Shown: positions 45,601-57,794 of the stretch, piece by piece | How positions within the stretch are numbered: the first letter of the stretch is position 1 | Layout of the letters: each line of letters starts with the position of its first letter | NCBI GenBank assembly: GCA_027886175.1 | Contig: JAJNNQ010000019.1 | Location: forward strand, 17,813,501-17,877,500 | DNA: 64,000 bases | Origin: Phylloscopus collybita | Lineage: Eukaryota; Chordata; Aves; Passeriformes; Phylloscopidae | Reading direction: 5' to 3' | The notes under the pieces: model-generated | Seen by the model: the letters and a program-made list of their open reading frames with translations, nothing else | What the model was told of the DNA's origin: nothing | Databases searched by the model: none | Position numbers and translations under genes: made by a program

Positions 45601-46058
45601 TAGAGGCCGAGCAGTGACCTTTCCAGCAACGAGAGCTCAAGTGCTTGGCTTGGCAAGAGCACCTCGGTGCCCGTTTATAACCCTCTATTGTCCCTGTTCT
45701 CTCTTCTTTTCAGCCTTAATGTCAGTGTTACCTAGAAACAGCCGGTCGCCCTTCCCCGGGGCTGACTGGCGGGCTGGGAACTTCACCAGTGCTTCTTTCT
45801 CCCTGGTGGAAGCTGTGCTGAGACTGCAAATTAATTCGTGGGGACTTGGGTGGTGCTGGCACCCCCAGCCCTTCACTGCTCAGAGCCCTGGGGTGGCCCC
45901 CGAGGGACACAGGGCAGCAATACCCAGGGAAGAGAAGGTGCCCCAGTCCACCCAGCCTCTCCCTGGGCTGATTCCAGCTGGGGCAGTCCAGAAAAAGCAG
46001 TTCTGCCATGGCTGGAGGCTTGTAGGGACCTGTGAGGTGGTCCCTGCACACCTCCAGT

Positions 46059-46156
46059 CATCCCATCCCATCCCACCCCATCCCATCCCATCCCATCCCA
46101 TCCCATCCCATCCCATCCCATCCCATCCCATCCCATCCCATCCCATCCCATCCCAT
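46059..46156 (+). repeat. (TCCCA)n microsatellite
   Basis: About nineteen copies of TCCCA, with a single variant near the 5' end. Confidence 0.97.
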
Positions 46157-47488
46157 CGAGATGATTTCTAACACCTCGATGGCCACGGGCTTGAGTTGGT
46201 TGCTAATGAAATAATCTGCTGCTCAGGCCAGTGAGGATTAGCAATAAATATCACTAATTACAGACACATCTTCCCAGCACAAGGTCCTCCAGGCCCTGCT
46301 AGGTCTGGAACCCATTTCAAGGGGACTCTGGAAGAGTTCTCCTGCTGTGAAGGCTTCCAGAGCAGGAAGTGAAAGGCATTTCCCTGCGCTGGGTCACTGT
46401 GTTTGTTCACCACGGCCCCTGCCCCTTGCACAATGTCACGCCTGTTTTCAGCCTCGCTGTGTTCTCCTCCTCCCTGCCTGCTCCAACAGAGCAGCTGCAG
46501 CTTTTCAAACTGCAGTTGCTTCATCCTTCCGACCCCTGCAAAGGGAATGTGTACACAGCCATGTTTCGGGGGGGGGGTGGTGGGATGTGGTCCAGCTTTT
46601 TGTCCAGCTTTTTGTCCAGCTTTCTGGCTGCCTTAGGCACCTCCATCTGCTCAGGGTTTCTGCAGAGGCGTGCACAGAGCTGGTCTGGAGTGAGGAGAAA
46701 CACGAGGAGACCCAGCCCACCACCTCTGCTCGTTGTTTCCTTTTGTTCCCACCATCTCTCTGCCTGTGAAAAGGAAGGAGCAGCACTCCCAGGCTCTGCC
46801 TTGGGCCCTTTGGGTGCTGCTGCTGGGTGTCCCCATCCTCCAGGAGAGCCTGGCCCCAGCCACGAGCGTGGGGCAGTTCAAGGCTGAGACGGGAGCCACA
46901 GCCTCCGGTACAAAGGCTGAGTTTCAGCAAACCATTTCTGAGCAGGGCTCTGCAAGGATCCCCCCTGGAGCAGATCGTGCAGCAGCTCATGGCAACAGCA
47001 TCACTTGAGCGCTGCCATCCCCCCCGTGCTCGTTTCTCCATCTGGTCTCCAGCATCCAGCAGAGCCCCGGCATCCCGGGGGGGGCCCCCGTGCCCCTCCC
47101 CACTCCTCGCTCCGTGCTGGAGCTTTGCATAGCGACAGGAATGAATTTGCCTTCCCCTCCCCCTGCCCCCAGATCTGGACCATCAGACACGCTCTGGCAT
47201 TGATTTCCTCCGTGCTCGGCTTCCTAGAGCCATTTTGCGGTATTGCAGGGGAGAGTTTTTTTTTTTCTTTCTCCTCTCCAGTGTCCCGCTCCCTGAATAA
47301 ACCTGGCTGCACGAAAAAAAAAAAAATACCGCGGGCGGGGTTTTAAAATGCGGCGGAAAAACAAATAAATATCGGATTTCCTTTAATGCATCGCTAATGG
47401 TGTGACTGCACAATATGTGTTTGTAATGGGCAGTTTCGGGGGGGGCTGGGTGGCTGTGTGCCAGGCTGCTCATTCAGGGGAGCTGAAG

Positions 47489-47799
47489 GGTGATGTTGCT
47501 TTGGGTTTGACACCAAAGGATGTGTCAAATGGTGATGTCGGTTTGGGTTTGATACCAAAGTGGGTGTCAAATGGTGATGTCGGTTTGGGTTTGACACCAA
47601 AGTGGGTGTCAAATGGTGATGTCGGTTTGGGTTTGACACCAAAGGGGGTGTCAAATGGTGATGTTGGTTTGGGTTTGACACCAAAGGGGGTGTCAAATGG
47701 TGATGTCGGTTTGGGTTTGATACCAAAGTGGGTGTCAAATGGTGATGTCGGTTTGGGTTTGACACCAAAGTGGGTGTCAAATGGTGATGTCGGTTTGGG
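47489..47799 (+). repeat. 42-bp tandem repeat with hairpin potential
   Basis: Just over seven 42-base units. Each has TTTGACACC, six bases, then GGTGTCAAA, so the two 9-base arms are perfect reverse complements in most units. The array ends 73 bases before constant exon 3. Confidence 0.93.
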
Positions 47800-47872
47800 G
47801 TGGGGGGTCTCCAGCTGGCTTTAACATCCCGCCCTTCTCTTTTCCCCCTTTCTTCCCCGGCGTTCCCCACAG

Positions 47873-48099
47873 AAGCTGCTGACGGTAACTCGACCCTGGG
47901 CGGCGGCAATGGCACGATGGGGCTGAGCGCTCGCTACGGCCCCCAGTTCACCCTGCAGCACGTCCCCGACTACCGGCAGAACGTCTACATCCCGGGCAGC
48001 AACGCCACCCTCACCAACGCCGCCGGCAAGCGCGACGCCAAGAACGCCGCCCCCGCCGGAGGCAACAAGAAGAAATCCGGGAAGAAGGAGAAGAAGTAG
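47873..48099 (+). CDS. PCDHG: PCDHG constant exon 3 with stop codon
   Basis: This is the last coding exon. The acceptor is CGTTCCCCACAG. The first two bases complete a Glu codon, followed by [40 protein letters not shown] and [16 protein letters not shown], and then a lysine-rich C-terminus [10 protein letters not shown] before TAG at 48097-48099. This matches the gamma constant domain end to end and gives 124 residues for exons 1-3 together. All gamma isoforms share it. The lysine-rich end is a conserved feature of the family. Confidence 0.98.
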
Positions 48100-50415
48100 T
48101 GAAGAAGAAAAAAAATTATAAAAAATTAAAAAAATTAAAAAAAAAAAAAAAAAAAAGGAGACCTTAGAGCTACAGGGCAGCCGGCTCCAGCACTCCCCCC
48201 CCAAAAAAAACCACAGCCCAGGCCGGAGGACGAATGTGAAATTATGTTTTTTTTTTGTGGTGCAAAAGAAGTAGGAAATGCTGCGAATGTATCTCGTCGT
48301 CATCAGAGCTGAGAGCAGGGGCTCGCTGCTCTCAGGTCTGGTGATGGAAACCAACCCAGAATCTAAAGGGAACGCAAACAAGTGCCCTGTGAATAATGTT
48401 TTCTACAATCCCTCGGGTATTCCAATATGCAAGGGCGGAAGGTCTTTTGCCATATCCTTGGATCCGATTTTTCTCCCAGGTAGTCCGAGAAAGGCACAAG
48501 GCTTATGCTCGGCTTTGCCCAGTGTAAATAATTTTAATGTGGATCTTTTAATTTATAGCCCTTCAGCTATTTTATGGGAAGGCAATGGAAGTCCTTAGCT
48601 TAGAGCCCATGCTACAGTTCTTTGCTCTTAAATTTTCCATTCGTAAAATTCACCCCCAGTCGGTGATAGCGGTGGATTTTGGAAGTTGGAAGTCGGTAGG
48701 GAGTGCTTCAGTTCCTGCTTACCTGTCATCTAGAGAAAAAAAAAAAGTGTTTATATTGCATGAGTCAAAGGGAATATGGCAAAGCTGCATCCTAAACATT
48801 TTTTTTTTCGTTTTCTTTTGTTTCATTTTTTTTTAAAGTGTAACCACTAATGGCCTGAAATATGATAAGGAAAAAAAAAAAAAAAAGCCCTCCTGCTGTG
48901 TGAGAGGCAGGGAATTCCAAGAGGAGCCTGCCGAGGTGCGCGGCAGCTGCCCCGGCGCTTCTAAGGGGTCTCCGAAGAGCAGACACACATCTCAAACCTT
49001 CTTTGCAGTAAATATTTATATGTACAGTCGATGTTCTTATGGAATTAAGGCTAAGAGAGCCTCGCTCCCCTCCTCGGCCAGGCCTGGCCAGGTCCCCCCC
49101 TGCCCCGGGGTGGGGACACGGGGACGAGGTTTGGCTGTCTGCACACACGGTGTCTGCATGCACGTCCCTCACCTCGCACCTGCACTAGCGCAGTAGCTCC
49201 ACGGCCCCGCACAAGTCCTCGCATGCCCACGCCAGGGAAGGGGGTTGGGAGGGGGTGGGATGGCTCAGGCGGGCTGGGGAAACTCATTAATTGCTTCTAG
49301 GTCGGGCCCCAAAGGTTGTTTGGGGTGGCGGGGTGGGGGGCGGTTTTGCAGGGTGGTTGCTTGGGGCTCTCGCCCCTTCCCGCGGAGCTGCCGGTGCATG
49401 GCTTTGGTGCAGGGTTGGTGGCTGAGGATGTGACGGTTGTTTTGGTGGAGTTTGGGGACCAGACCCTGACAAGGGACCCAAGAGCAGGGGGTGAGGCTGC
49501 AGATTGGGGGGCAGTGATTTTGGGGGAGTGTCACATGGGACCGTGCGGGGCCAGCCCGGAGGAGGTGATGCTCCCGCTGGGCTTTGGGCTTTGTCCTCTG
49601 CGGGGAGAATTAAAGGATGAGGATCAGAGTTTCTCCATGTGCCCATCACCAAAGCACCAGGCCAGCTTCCCATAGCAAAGCAGCTCTGACCCACCCAGGG
49701 CAGGAGGATGGGGCCTTGGTGTAGCCAGAGCCAGGAGAGGAGCTGTGGGGCGGCCAGGAAGGGGCCACGCCGAGTTTCCCAAGGGGGGGGGGTGTGTGTT
49801 GTTTCTTTTTTTTCCTTTTTTAATCACTAACACGTAACTCACCCAGAGCAGATCCAGCCCTTTTCAGCCAGGCTCTCCCCACCCCTGCCCCTCTCCCCAA
49901 ACCCAGGGCAGCAGGAGCATCCTCGGCGTTTCATCCGGATCCAGCCACCTCCGGCGCTGGCTGCACTGGGAGCGCTTCTCGCCCTGTCCCCTGCAGCTGC
50001 CACCTCTCCCCCTCCTCTAGAAACGCTGTAGCTGAATCATAGTCTTTATATTTTCTTTTTTTTTTTTTTAACCTGCAACCTGAGGTAGCCTAGTGAGTGT
50101 TGTGTATTTAGTGGCGTGTTATTTTTAATCGCGGTAGCTAAGCTTGTGGACATCAGTATTTTGGATTTTTTCTCTCTGTACCTTCTTTCCATGTGGTCTG
50201 TGCTCCGAGTGTACGTGAGATGAAACACACGTTTTTGCCCTTTCAATGTGTCTAATATTGAATTATACTTATATATTATATATATGCTTATATCCTTCTT
50301 ATACCCGTATAGACCGACGTCGATGTGTTACACGCAAGTTTTATACTCTAATATTTATATTGCTTTTTTTTCTTGGGGAAAAAAAAAAAATAATAAAATG
50401 GTTTCTTCTGAACGA
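48100..50415 (+). other. PCDHG: PCDHG 3' untranslated region
   Basis: About 2.3 kb from the stop codon to just past the AATAAA at 50392. It begins with an A-rich tract (48105-48160), has a GC-rich middle, and has an AT-rich final 370 bases with repeated TATAT and TAATATT. All gamma transcripts should share it. The cleavage site itself is inferred. Confidence 0.75.
50392..50397 (+). terminator. PCDHG: Polyadenylation signal of PCDHG
   Basis: A canonical AATAAA in AT-rich sequence, followed within 30 bases by the G/T-rich GAATGGTGTTTATTCTGG. It is the first strong signal after the stop codon in a plausible context. Confidence 0.75.
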
Positions 50416-51984
50416 ATGGTGTTTATTCTGGATGGGAAAAATCCAGATTGGGCAAAAAAAGGGAGGCACAGATGGGGTCTGGCCATCCCGGGGCTGCTGA
50501 CAGGGGGTGGTTCAGCCCCTGCCTGGCTCCAGAGGTGGGGATGCTCTTGGGGCAGCTCCAATTTCGTGTCCCCCAGGCCTGCTCTGGTGGCACCCCCATC
50601 TTTTGGTTGCCCAGGCCTTTGAGGGTGACATGGCTGTGGATCATGACTGAGGATGTGGTGGGGTCAGTAGCTACAGCCCCAAGAGGATCCAGCTGCCCCT
50701 CTCCATCACTGGCAGGATCTGGTGACCACTGCCCAGCCCCGGAGGATCTGGAGAACCAGAGCCAGTTGAGATTCCATCACCAGCAGGAATCCACTCTCCC
50801 TTCTCCAGCCCTGGTCTGATTTGCTCTCCGTGGTGTCCCCTGGCTGCACTTGGGGACAGTGGGTGGGAGGGCATTCGGACATTGTGACCTGAGCTCCCCG
50901 GCCAGGACAATCCTCCCGCCCTCTCCCTCCGGGGGAATCCGGCACGGGGCTGAGGAAAAACATCCCGTGGCTCAGGGTGTCGCAACCCCGGAGGAAAAAA
51001 TAAGCTGCTGCTGCTGGCCAGATGTGAGGGGGAGGGTGGAGGAGGCAGGGGCAGAGCAGTCCCAGGAGACAGACAGACAGACAGAGCCCAGGATTGGGGG
51101 TTGGGGCTGATCCCCTCTGTCAGCAGAGCACAGGAGGCTCCAGGTGTGCAGGGCACAGCTCCCATCCCTGTATTCCCGTCCGTCCCCACCCAGGGTCTCT
51201 CTCTGGGTGCAGCTCTGTGGCCTCTGCCCCCCGAACCCCCCCGGTTCTGCCCTCACGCACAGCGAGCACCCCCTGAGCCCCCCTTGCAGGTTGACAGACA
51301 CTTCCCAAATCCTCACAGAGACACCAAACCCCCATCCAGCTGCACAGAGACCCCTGAAAATCCCCAGGCACCTCTCAGAGGGACAACCCTCTCCCCCAAT
51401 TCCCTTGCATCCCACAGATCCAGCTCTCCTTCCTGCCCTGCATGGGGACAGGTCACACACACACATACACACACACTTAGGGGCTCTAACCAGAGCATTC
51501 TCCTTTGGGACAGGGGATCCCAGACCACAGGGGAGGCCACCGGGGTCAGGGCAGGGATTTGCTGCCCTGGGGCCTCAGTGACACCGCGTCCTCTGTCCCC
51601 AGCCCCGGAGCTGCTGTCCCTCCCACGCTGGATCACCTGGAGTGCATCAGGTGGGGATCAATCCCACCGACCCGCAGCAAACGGGGAGCAGGGCTGAGCA
51701 CTGCCAGGTGCCACCTGCGGGCTGTCCCCAGCACCTGTCCCAGCCGGGGTGGCCTCACCCCGGGGCACTGGTGTCACTGCCTGCTGGGCTGGGGATGCCA
51801 CCGGCTGCCTGGAGCTGAGTGCTGGGGGCTGTCAGTGAAGGAACCGGGGATGGTCAAGCCAGTGTGTCCCCAGATGGGTGACAGTCACCACGGGTGGGGG
51901 GCAGAGAGGCTTTGGCCTGAGGAGCCACGGCCTCTCCCGGGTGCCCTGAGCCCCACCGTGTCCCCATGTCCCAGCTGCAGGTGT
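50416..51984. other. Downstream intergenic sequence
   Basis: GC-rich unique sequence after the PCDHG 3' end. Long open frames occur on both strands, but none has recognisable domains and none is flanked by convincing splice sites. There is a short (CA)n run near 51453-51475. Confidence 0.5.
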
Positions 51985-52270
51985 CAGGATTTAATTCTGC
52001 TTTCTGTTGAATAGATATGCCATTCTTTCACTGTGTTTCTAGACATGTACAAATGAATAAGGATGATTTAAGAATAGGGCTTGGCAAGGTCTTTCCTTTA
52101 AGGTGGTTGGACTGCTTGCTTCTTGCAAGAAGCAATTTCTTGCCCAGAAAGTGTTTAAAGCGTTTGTCTTGTGATAATCTCTCTCCACAGTCTTTACATA
52201 AAAAAAAATATTGCATTTGTTCAACTTTAGAAGAGGAGGTATTTTTTTGAAGTTTATGATGTTTTAGTCA
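51985..52270. other. AT-rich island with a 20-bp palindrome
   Basis: About 285 AT-rich bases set between GC-rich flanks. They contain the perfect palindrome TTGCTTCTTGCAAGAAGCAA at 52116-52135. No coding potential is evident. It lies 1.6 kb after the PCDHG polyadenylation signal. Confidence 0.6.
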
Positions 52271-52737
52271 CTGTACTGGGTTGACCCTGGCTGGATTTCA
52301 GGGTGCGGTGACAGGGGCCACACCGAGTTTCATTTCATTTCATTCCATTCCTCTTCTCTCCTGCGCTGAAATGACCCCAGGGCACGGGAAGGGAGAGCCT
52401 CAAAGCAGAACCCGGCCAATTAGCGCTGATGAAGGAAAGGCGGTCAAGCCGCGCTAATTAGCGGGGACAGGCGGGAGCGGGAACGTGCTCAGTGCAGCGT
52501 GGGGAATTCCCGAGCTGAGGCGGTGACACAGGGGCAGGCCAACAGGAACAGAGCCAGAGTCACAGCCCGGACAGAAGGGACACAAAGAGCCCCTGGCAGG
52601 CGCTGGGGACGAGTGACACGGCAGGGTTGGTGGCATTGCTCCCGGGAAGGATAGCCTGGCCTTGGACAGGAGGTCCTGGATGTGGTGTGGGAGAGGCACG
52701 GGAGGTCCTTCACCGCAGCTGTGGTGGGGACTGAGGG

Positions 52738-53060
52738 GCTGTCACTGTGGGACACACTGAATGGAGACACGGAGTGGACAGAAGGCTGCTGGACCCCTCA
52801 AAGGAGGAGCCACAGGTTTATTTTCCAAGCTTCTTTTATACTTTTTACAAATGTGCCCACCTTAGAGGTGGGACCCCTGGGAACCATTGGTCACTCACAG
52901 AGACCACCACGCGAAGTCCCTCCTCTGGGAACGCATGTGGAAAACACGATAGTTTACAATGTGTGACCTTGTTCACCAGTTTCAGTCCCTGGGAACAGAA
53001 TTCCCTAAAACCAAAACAGGCAACAGGTGACGACTGCCCGCCTGCCCACAGCTCGTCATC
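52738..53060 (-). mobile_element. Endogenous retroviral LTR fragment
   Basis: On the - strand it reads GACCAATGGTTC, then a TATA-like AAAGTATAAAAG, an AATAAA 15-20 bases on, and ends GTGTCCCACAGTGAC. It is alignable with the + strand copy at 57795-58090. It appears to be a solo LTR, with no viral coding sequence recognised beside it. The AT-rich 53060-53300 may belong to it. Confidence 0.75.
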
Positions 53061-54160
53061 TTATATACAGATAATTGTGTGTATATTATTTACAATTGTG
53101 ACCCAATGCATGCACTTGACACTAAACAGGTGTTTTCTGCTTTGACCCAATCCCTCTAAATCTACTTCATGTCATCACCACTGCACAAAATGGAGACAAA
53201 GAAGAAGGAGAAGACTCTAGGGTAACGCCCAGAATCTTCCATCTTGTCTCTGGTCCTTCTTATCTTAAAACCCCTAATGTGAAAATATTAATATTTTCTA
53301 TTACCTTTGAGGGCTTGCAATTCCTCCCATAATGTTGGTAATTTTTCCCATGGACTATAATCGAGGCCCTTGCCTGTCTGGGGTCCATGCCAGGGTCTGC
53401 AACCCCCCTGTACATATCTCAGACCCCCCTGTACAGGTTTTAACCCCCCCTGTACAGGTTTCTGTTCATCCAGGGTTTCCAGAGGAACACCCTGGACTCC
53501 CACACTCCCCTCCAACCCCCCCCCCAAATCCTCTGGGATTTCATTTCCCCCAACACAGCTGGCTGCTCTCACACCTCACACTGCTGGGGAGGGAAGCCAG
53601 AGGTGTTTCACCACCCTCCACATCCCTTCCCGCCCCGTAAATCCCCCGCCCGCCGCTGTGATTTATTATTATTTGTAACAATAACAAAGCCTGCGTAGAC
53701 GGAATAAAATTTGCCTTTTGCCGGCTGAAACCTCGTGAGCACGGGGAAGGAGAGGGCGGAGGGAGGGCGCTGCTGGCCCCTGGCCGGCCCCGCGGGGACT
53801 CGGGGGCTGCCAAAGGTTTTTCCATCACTTGGAGGAGGAGCAGGGCCAGCCCTCAGCCCCTCTCCGGACAAAGTAGGACGCGGTGGGATTTTGCCCTTTG
53901 TGACCTGGTGGTGGCCTCTGCCGTGAGAACACGCTGGCTGTCTGTCTGTCTGTCCTCCCTTGCCTCGGTTCCTGCAGCCCTGAGTGCCCTGCCAGGCTGG
54001 CACTGAATCCTCAGAGGGGAAACTGAGGCCAGGACCAGGACCAAAGACAAAAGGAGCTCTCAGTCCCAGGAACAGCCCCACAGTTCAATGCAGAACCTGC
54101 ACCTTGGGGTCCTGAGGAGAGTGAGAGGCCGAGCAGGTGGCTGGGAGGGGTTTTGTGTCC

Positions 54161-54261
54161 TTTGGGAAGGGAAGGGAAGGGAAGGGAAAGGAAGGGAAGG
54201 GAAGGGAAGGGAAGGGAAGGGAAGGGAAGGGAAGGGAAGGGAAGGGAAGGGAAGGGAAGGG
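54161..54261 (+). repeat. (GGGAA)n microsatellite
   Basis: About twenty copies of GGGAA with one variant. Confidence 0.97.
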
Positions 54262-54264
54262 GCA

Positions 54265-54404
54265 GGTGAGGGGTCAATGGGGGCTGACCCAGGGGGAGGT
54301 GAGGGGTCAATGGGGGCTGACCCAGGGGGAGGTGAGGGGTCAATGGGGGCTGACCCAGGGGGAGGTGAGGGGTCACTGGGGGCTGACCCAGGGGGAGGTG
54401 AGGC
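54265..54404 (+). repeat. 33-bp tandem repeat
   Basis: Four units, each beginning GGTGAGGGGTCAATGGGGGC and ending in TGACCCAGGGGGA, directly after the GGGAA array. Confidence 0.93.
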
Positions 54405-55689
54405 ACAGGTGGTCTCAGGTGAGGGGCGTGCAGGGGTTTCTGGCAGAGGCAGTGCTGTACAACACTTTGTGTGGGTTTATATACAACCCAAACAGCCAGT
54501 GCAAACATAACAAAACTACTCAGTGCAATACAACACCCCCTGTGGGACAGAGCCCTGGTCCCAGCCGGGCTGGTGGCCGGGTGCCCGAGGAGATCAGTCC
54601 CAGGGAAGCAGCCAGAACCTGAGGTCATGGAGCTGGGAAAGGGGAGGGCAAGGAGGAGAGGCAGAGAAGGAGAGCGATGCCAGGAGGGACGAGGACAAGC
54701 CAGACAAAGATTCTGGGCACTCTGCACACAGAGTGGCTGGAAGGGCTCAGCTCCAAGGGGACACTGCTGCCTGTGCCCCCCACCCTGAGCACCCACACTC
54801 CTGGAACTGCAGTGCTGCTGGGGGGGACTTGCCAGGGTCACTGTCACCGAGCAGAGCCAGCCCACCTGCCTGGTGGCAGGCAGGAACATCCCTCTGCTCC
54901 CCACAACTTCCCTGGGGAGCCCCTGGAAGCACAGGCAGTGTTAATTCCCTCATGGATACCTGCAGCCCCCATTAACTACAGAGAGTTGGGGCAAAGGCAG
55001 AGCTTTGCAAAACATCTACCCCCCCAAAAAAGGCCAAGAAAAGCCAAAATGCTCCTCTGGCAAGGTGCAGGGGCTGCCCATGCCCAGCGCTGCCTGCCTG
55101 CCCCTTCTCCCTTTGGCACAGGACAGAAGGGGCCATGCCCAGTTTGGGGAGGGGGTTTTTGGCCCCCTCTCCTCGTGAGGGGCTGAGCCAAACCATCCTA
55201 AGCTTTTCTGGGGGCTCTGGGAGCAGGGAAGGGAATGGATCTGGCTGTGTTGGGTGTGTTCCTCTCATGGGGGGACAGGGGTGTGAGTGACACGGAGCCC
55301 AGCACATCCTGCTGGCCACTTTTGGGCTGGGAGGCAGAGACACCTCCTGGGAACGTGCCCTCCCCTCCCACAGGCCTCAGCCAGGCTGGATTTGATCTGG
55401 GATTGGAGAGGAGCCCTCCTGGGTGAGCTGCAGGTGAGCCAGCCTGGCTGGCACAGGGAAGGGAGAGCAGCCACTCTCTCCAAAAGGGGTGCAGGAGGAA
55501 AGGGGGCCCCCCCCAAGACCCCCCCAGCTCTGAGGGCTTTGGGGAGCAGTGCCCAGCACTGTCCCCAGTGCCACCTGCACCCCTGGTGCCCAGGATGTGG
55601 GTGGGGACCCTGCCATCCTCCCCATCACCTCCAGGCTGGGGGGGATCCTGTGAGCTGGCACAGGGAGGGGTGGGACTCCCCCCAGATAA

Positions 55690-55738
55690 ATGGAGGAGGA
55701 GGAGGAGGAGGAGGAGGAGGAGGAGGAGGAGGAGGAGA
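55690..55738 (+). repeat. (GAG)n microsatellite
   Basis: About sixteen GAG trinucleotides. Confidence 0.95.
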
Positions 55739-56849
55739 AGGGTCCTTGTGCTGCAGAGCGAGATGGGATGGCTGCCAGGGAGGGACAGCAGCCAGATGGG
55801 AGCAGAGGGACAGGAAGAGGGGGACAAAGCTGCTTTGTGCAGGGCAGTGCCCGGGGCAGGGGGAGAGGGGGAATGGGGAAGGGGCTGGTGGGTGCCTGGG
55901 GAGGGGGCCAGGCTGGCTCCCTTCAACCCCACAGTGGGGTGCAAGAGTGGGGCGCAGGAAGAAAATGTGTTTTGTACCATTAATAAAGTATTTTTTTTTG
56001 GACCATTCAAAAAATATCTTAAACCAGTGGTTTTTTTCATCTCTTCCCCCGTTCCTCTTTTGAATTTGTGTTTTAGCTTGTGCTTTAAAGTGTACTCGTT
56101 AGCCCAGCAGTACGTGGAGGGAATTTATAAATCAATGGATAGGTTGGAGGGGATGTGGGATTAAAAAAAAATGTGGAGCCTGGAGCTGTACACGGTGCTG
56201 GGGGGTGCCTGCTCTTAGAGACCAGGAGTCCTCCCTCTGCAGCACCCCAGGGGGAGGGGGAGTGTCCCTGCTGAAGCTCAGGGGGTCTCTCCCAGCCCCT
56301 GCAGGGTTTTGGGGTGGATTTGGGGTGTTCCCAACCCCTGACTGAGAACCACCCCCGTGGTCTCCCTGAGGCCACTCCAGCCTGGCTTCTGTCCATCCCT
56401 CTGGTCCCTGCAGTCAGGCCCAGGATAAAAAACCCTATATTTTTAATCCTTTTTTTTAAATTTTTTTTATTTTCTCCCCCATTTCACAGGACACCGTGGG
56501 CCTCCCACTCCTCAATTAGCAACTTGTCATTGACAAGCTCATCAAAAAGCTGCTAAAAAAATCCCCCAAACTGAGATTTGATGCAAACTAGGGCAGCAAT
56601 CAGGTCTCTGCCCTGGATTTTAAACCATCCCAGCAGTCTCTGTGTGCCCATGCCCGTGGGGACCCACCCCTGAAAGCCTCGTGGAGCCAGTGCTGCTCAG
56701 CTGCCCCCACCCCACACCCCTGCAGCCACAGGGACACCTCGGGTGGGAAAGGGGGCTGGGGACACATTTTGGGCCACAGACCTGGCTGGTGGCTACGCTG
56801 GTGGCAGGGAGGGGGGACAGGGCTGCTCTCCACCCCAGGCAGGGTTAAA

Positions 56850-57110
56850 GGAGCCTGTTGTGTTCCTCTGGGGAATGGTTTTTTCTCCCCCAGAACCCCC
56901 TAAATCTTGTGGCCATATAGATTGACCCTTCTTCCCTATCTTGACCCTCTTGGCTCAGGGCCAGTTATCTCCCCTGAGCCAGAGACCAGATAAAGCCAGC
57001 CTTGTTCTGTGTTTGCTCTCTTTCCCTGGAACCCTTGGAGAATAAAGCCTTGGGCTGATCCTGGGGGTGAGAGCCTCTTTTGGAATCTTTTACCCTGTCC
57101 CCTGAGATGT
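56850..57110 (+). mobile_element. Possible LTR fragment
   Basis: It holds GCCAGAGACCAGATAAAGCC, then about 45 bases on GAGAATAAAGCCTTGG, followed by a G-rich stretch. The spacing resembles the TATA, polyadenylation signal and R/U5 layout of an avian retroviral LTR. It is tentative; no protein-coding remnants were identified. Confidence 0.4.
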
Positions 57111-57659
57111 TCCTCCAAAGCCCCTCAAGGAGACTGAGCTGGCCAGAGAGAGAGCCCAGGAGGGCAGGCGGGTGTGAGAGACAGTCCCTGAGCTCCTCAT
57201 CTGCCTCAGGATCATCGCCAAGGATGGAAACTGATAACTCCAAAAGGACTGGGAGTAAAACCTCAGACCCCAATACAGGAGCTCTGGCCTGGCTGAGGTG
57301 GGATGTTTGCTGCCTGCAGGTGCACTCGCTGGACCATTGCATCTCCATGGGAACCAGGTGAAAACAATGGGCACGTCACGACAGACTGGTTTTTGGACTG
57401 GTCTGTCCTGTGCTCGCCCTGTCCCGTTCCCTGAGTGGACATTTGCTCTGAGCACCGGAGCACTTGGCCCTGCTCTCAGCCCACCTGCTGATGCTGAGCT
57501 CACCTCCTGGCCACCTGCCTGTCACTGCAGAAAGGACTATCAGAGACCCCTGGAGATGGCCCCAATTTCGAGATCTCCCCACAGAAGAAGACATGGCTGT
57601 TGGTCAGCGTGCACCACGGGGACTCCATCTCTCCCTTGGTAGCTACACCCCCTTTTCTC

Positions 57660-57725
57660 TCTCTTCCTCTCTTTCCCTTTATCCCTCCCTCCCTCTCTCT
57701 CTCTCTCTTTCTCTCTTCTCCTTCT
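57660..57725 (+). repeat. Pyrimidine (CTCTT)-rich tract
   Basis: Almost pure C/T with a (CT)n core. Confidence 0.9.
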
Positions 57726-57794
57726 ATCACACACAGTGCTGTGTGCACTTAATAAAGTGCACTGCTTTTTGAGCAAATTGCTGTTGTCCCCTGT

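Larger units (their letters stand above)
42645..47872. other. Constant-region intron 2
   Basis: A 5.2-kb intron with no recognised gene. An AT-rich block (44945-45160) lies between two copies of a motif of about 30 bases containing CTCTGGATCTTCCTGCC (near 44916 and 45174). A pentamer repeat and a hairpin-forming tandem repeat are listed separately. Confidence 0.7.

Noticed and set aside
47394..47915. Repeat proteins over the 42-bp array
   Set aside because: Open only because the 42-base unit is a multiple of three without stops; it lies in the intron before constant exon 3.
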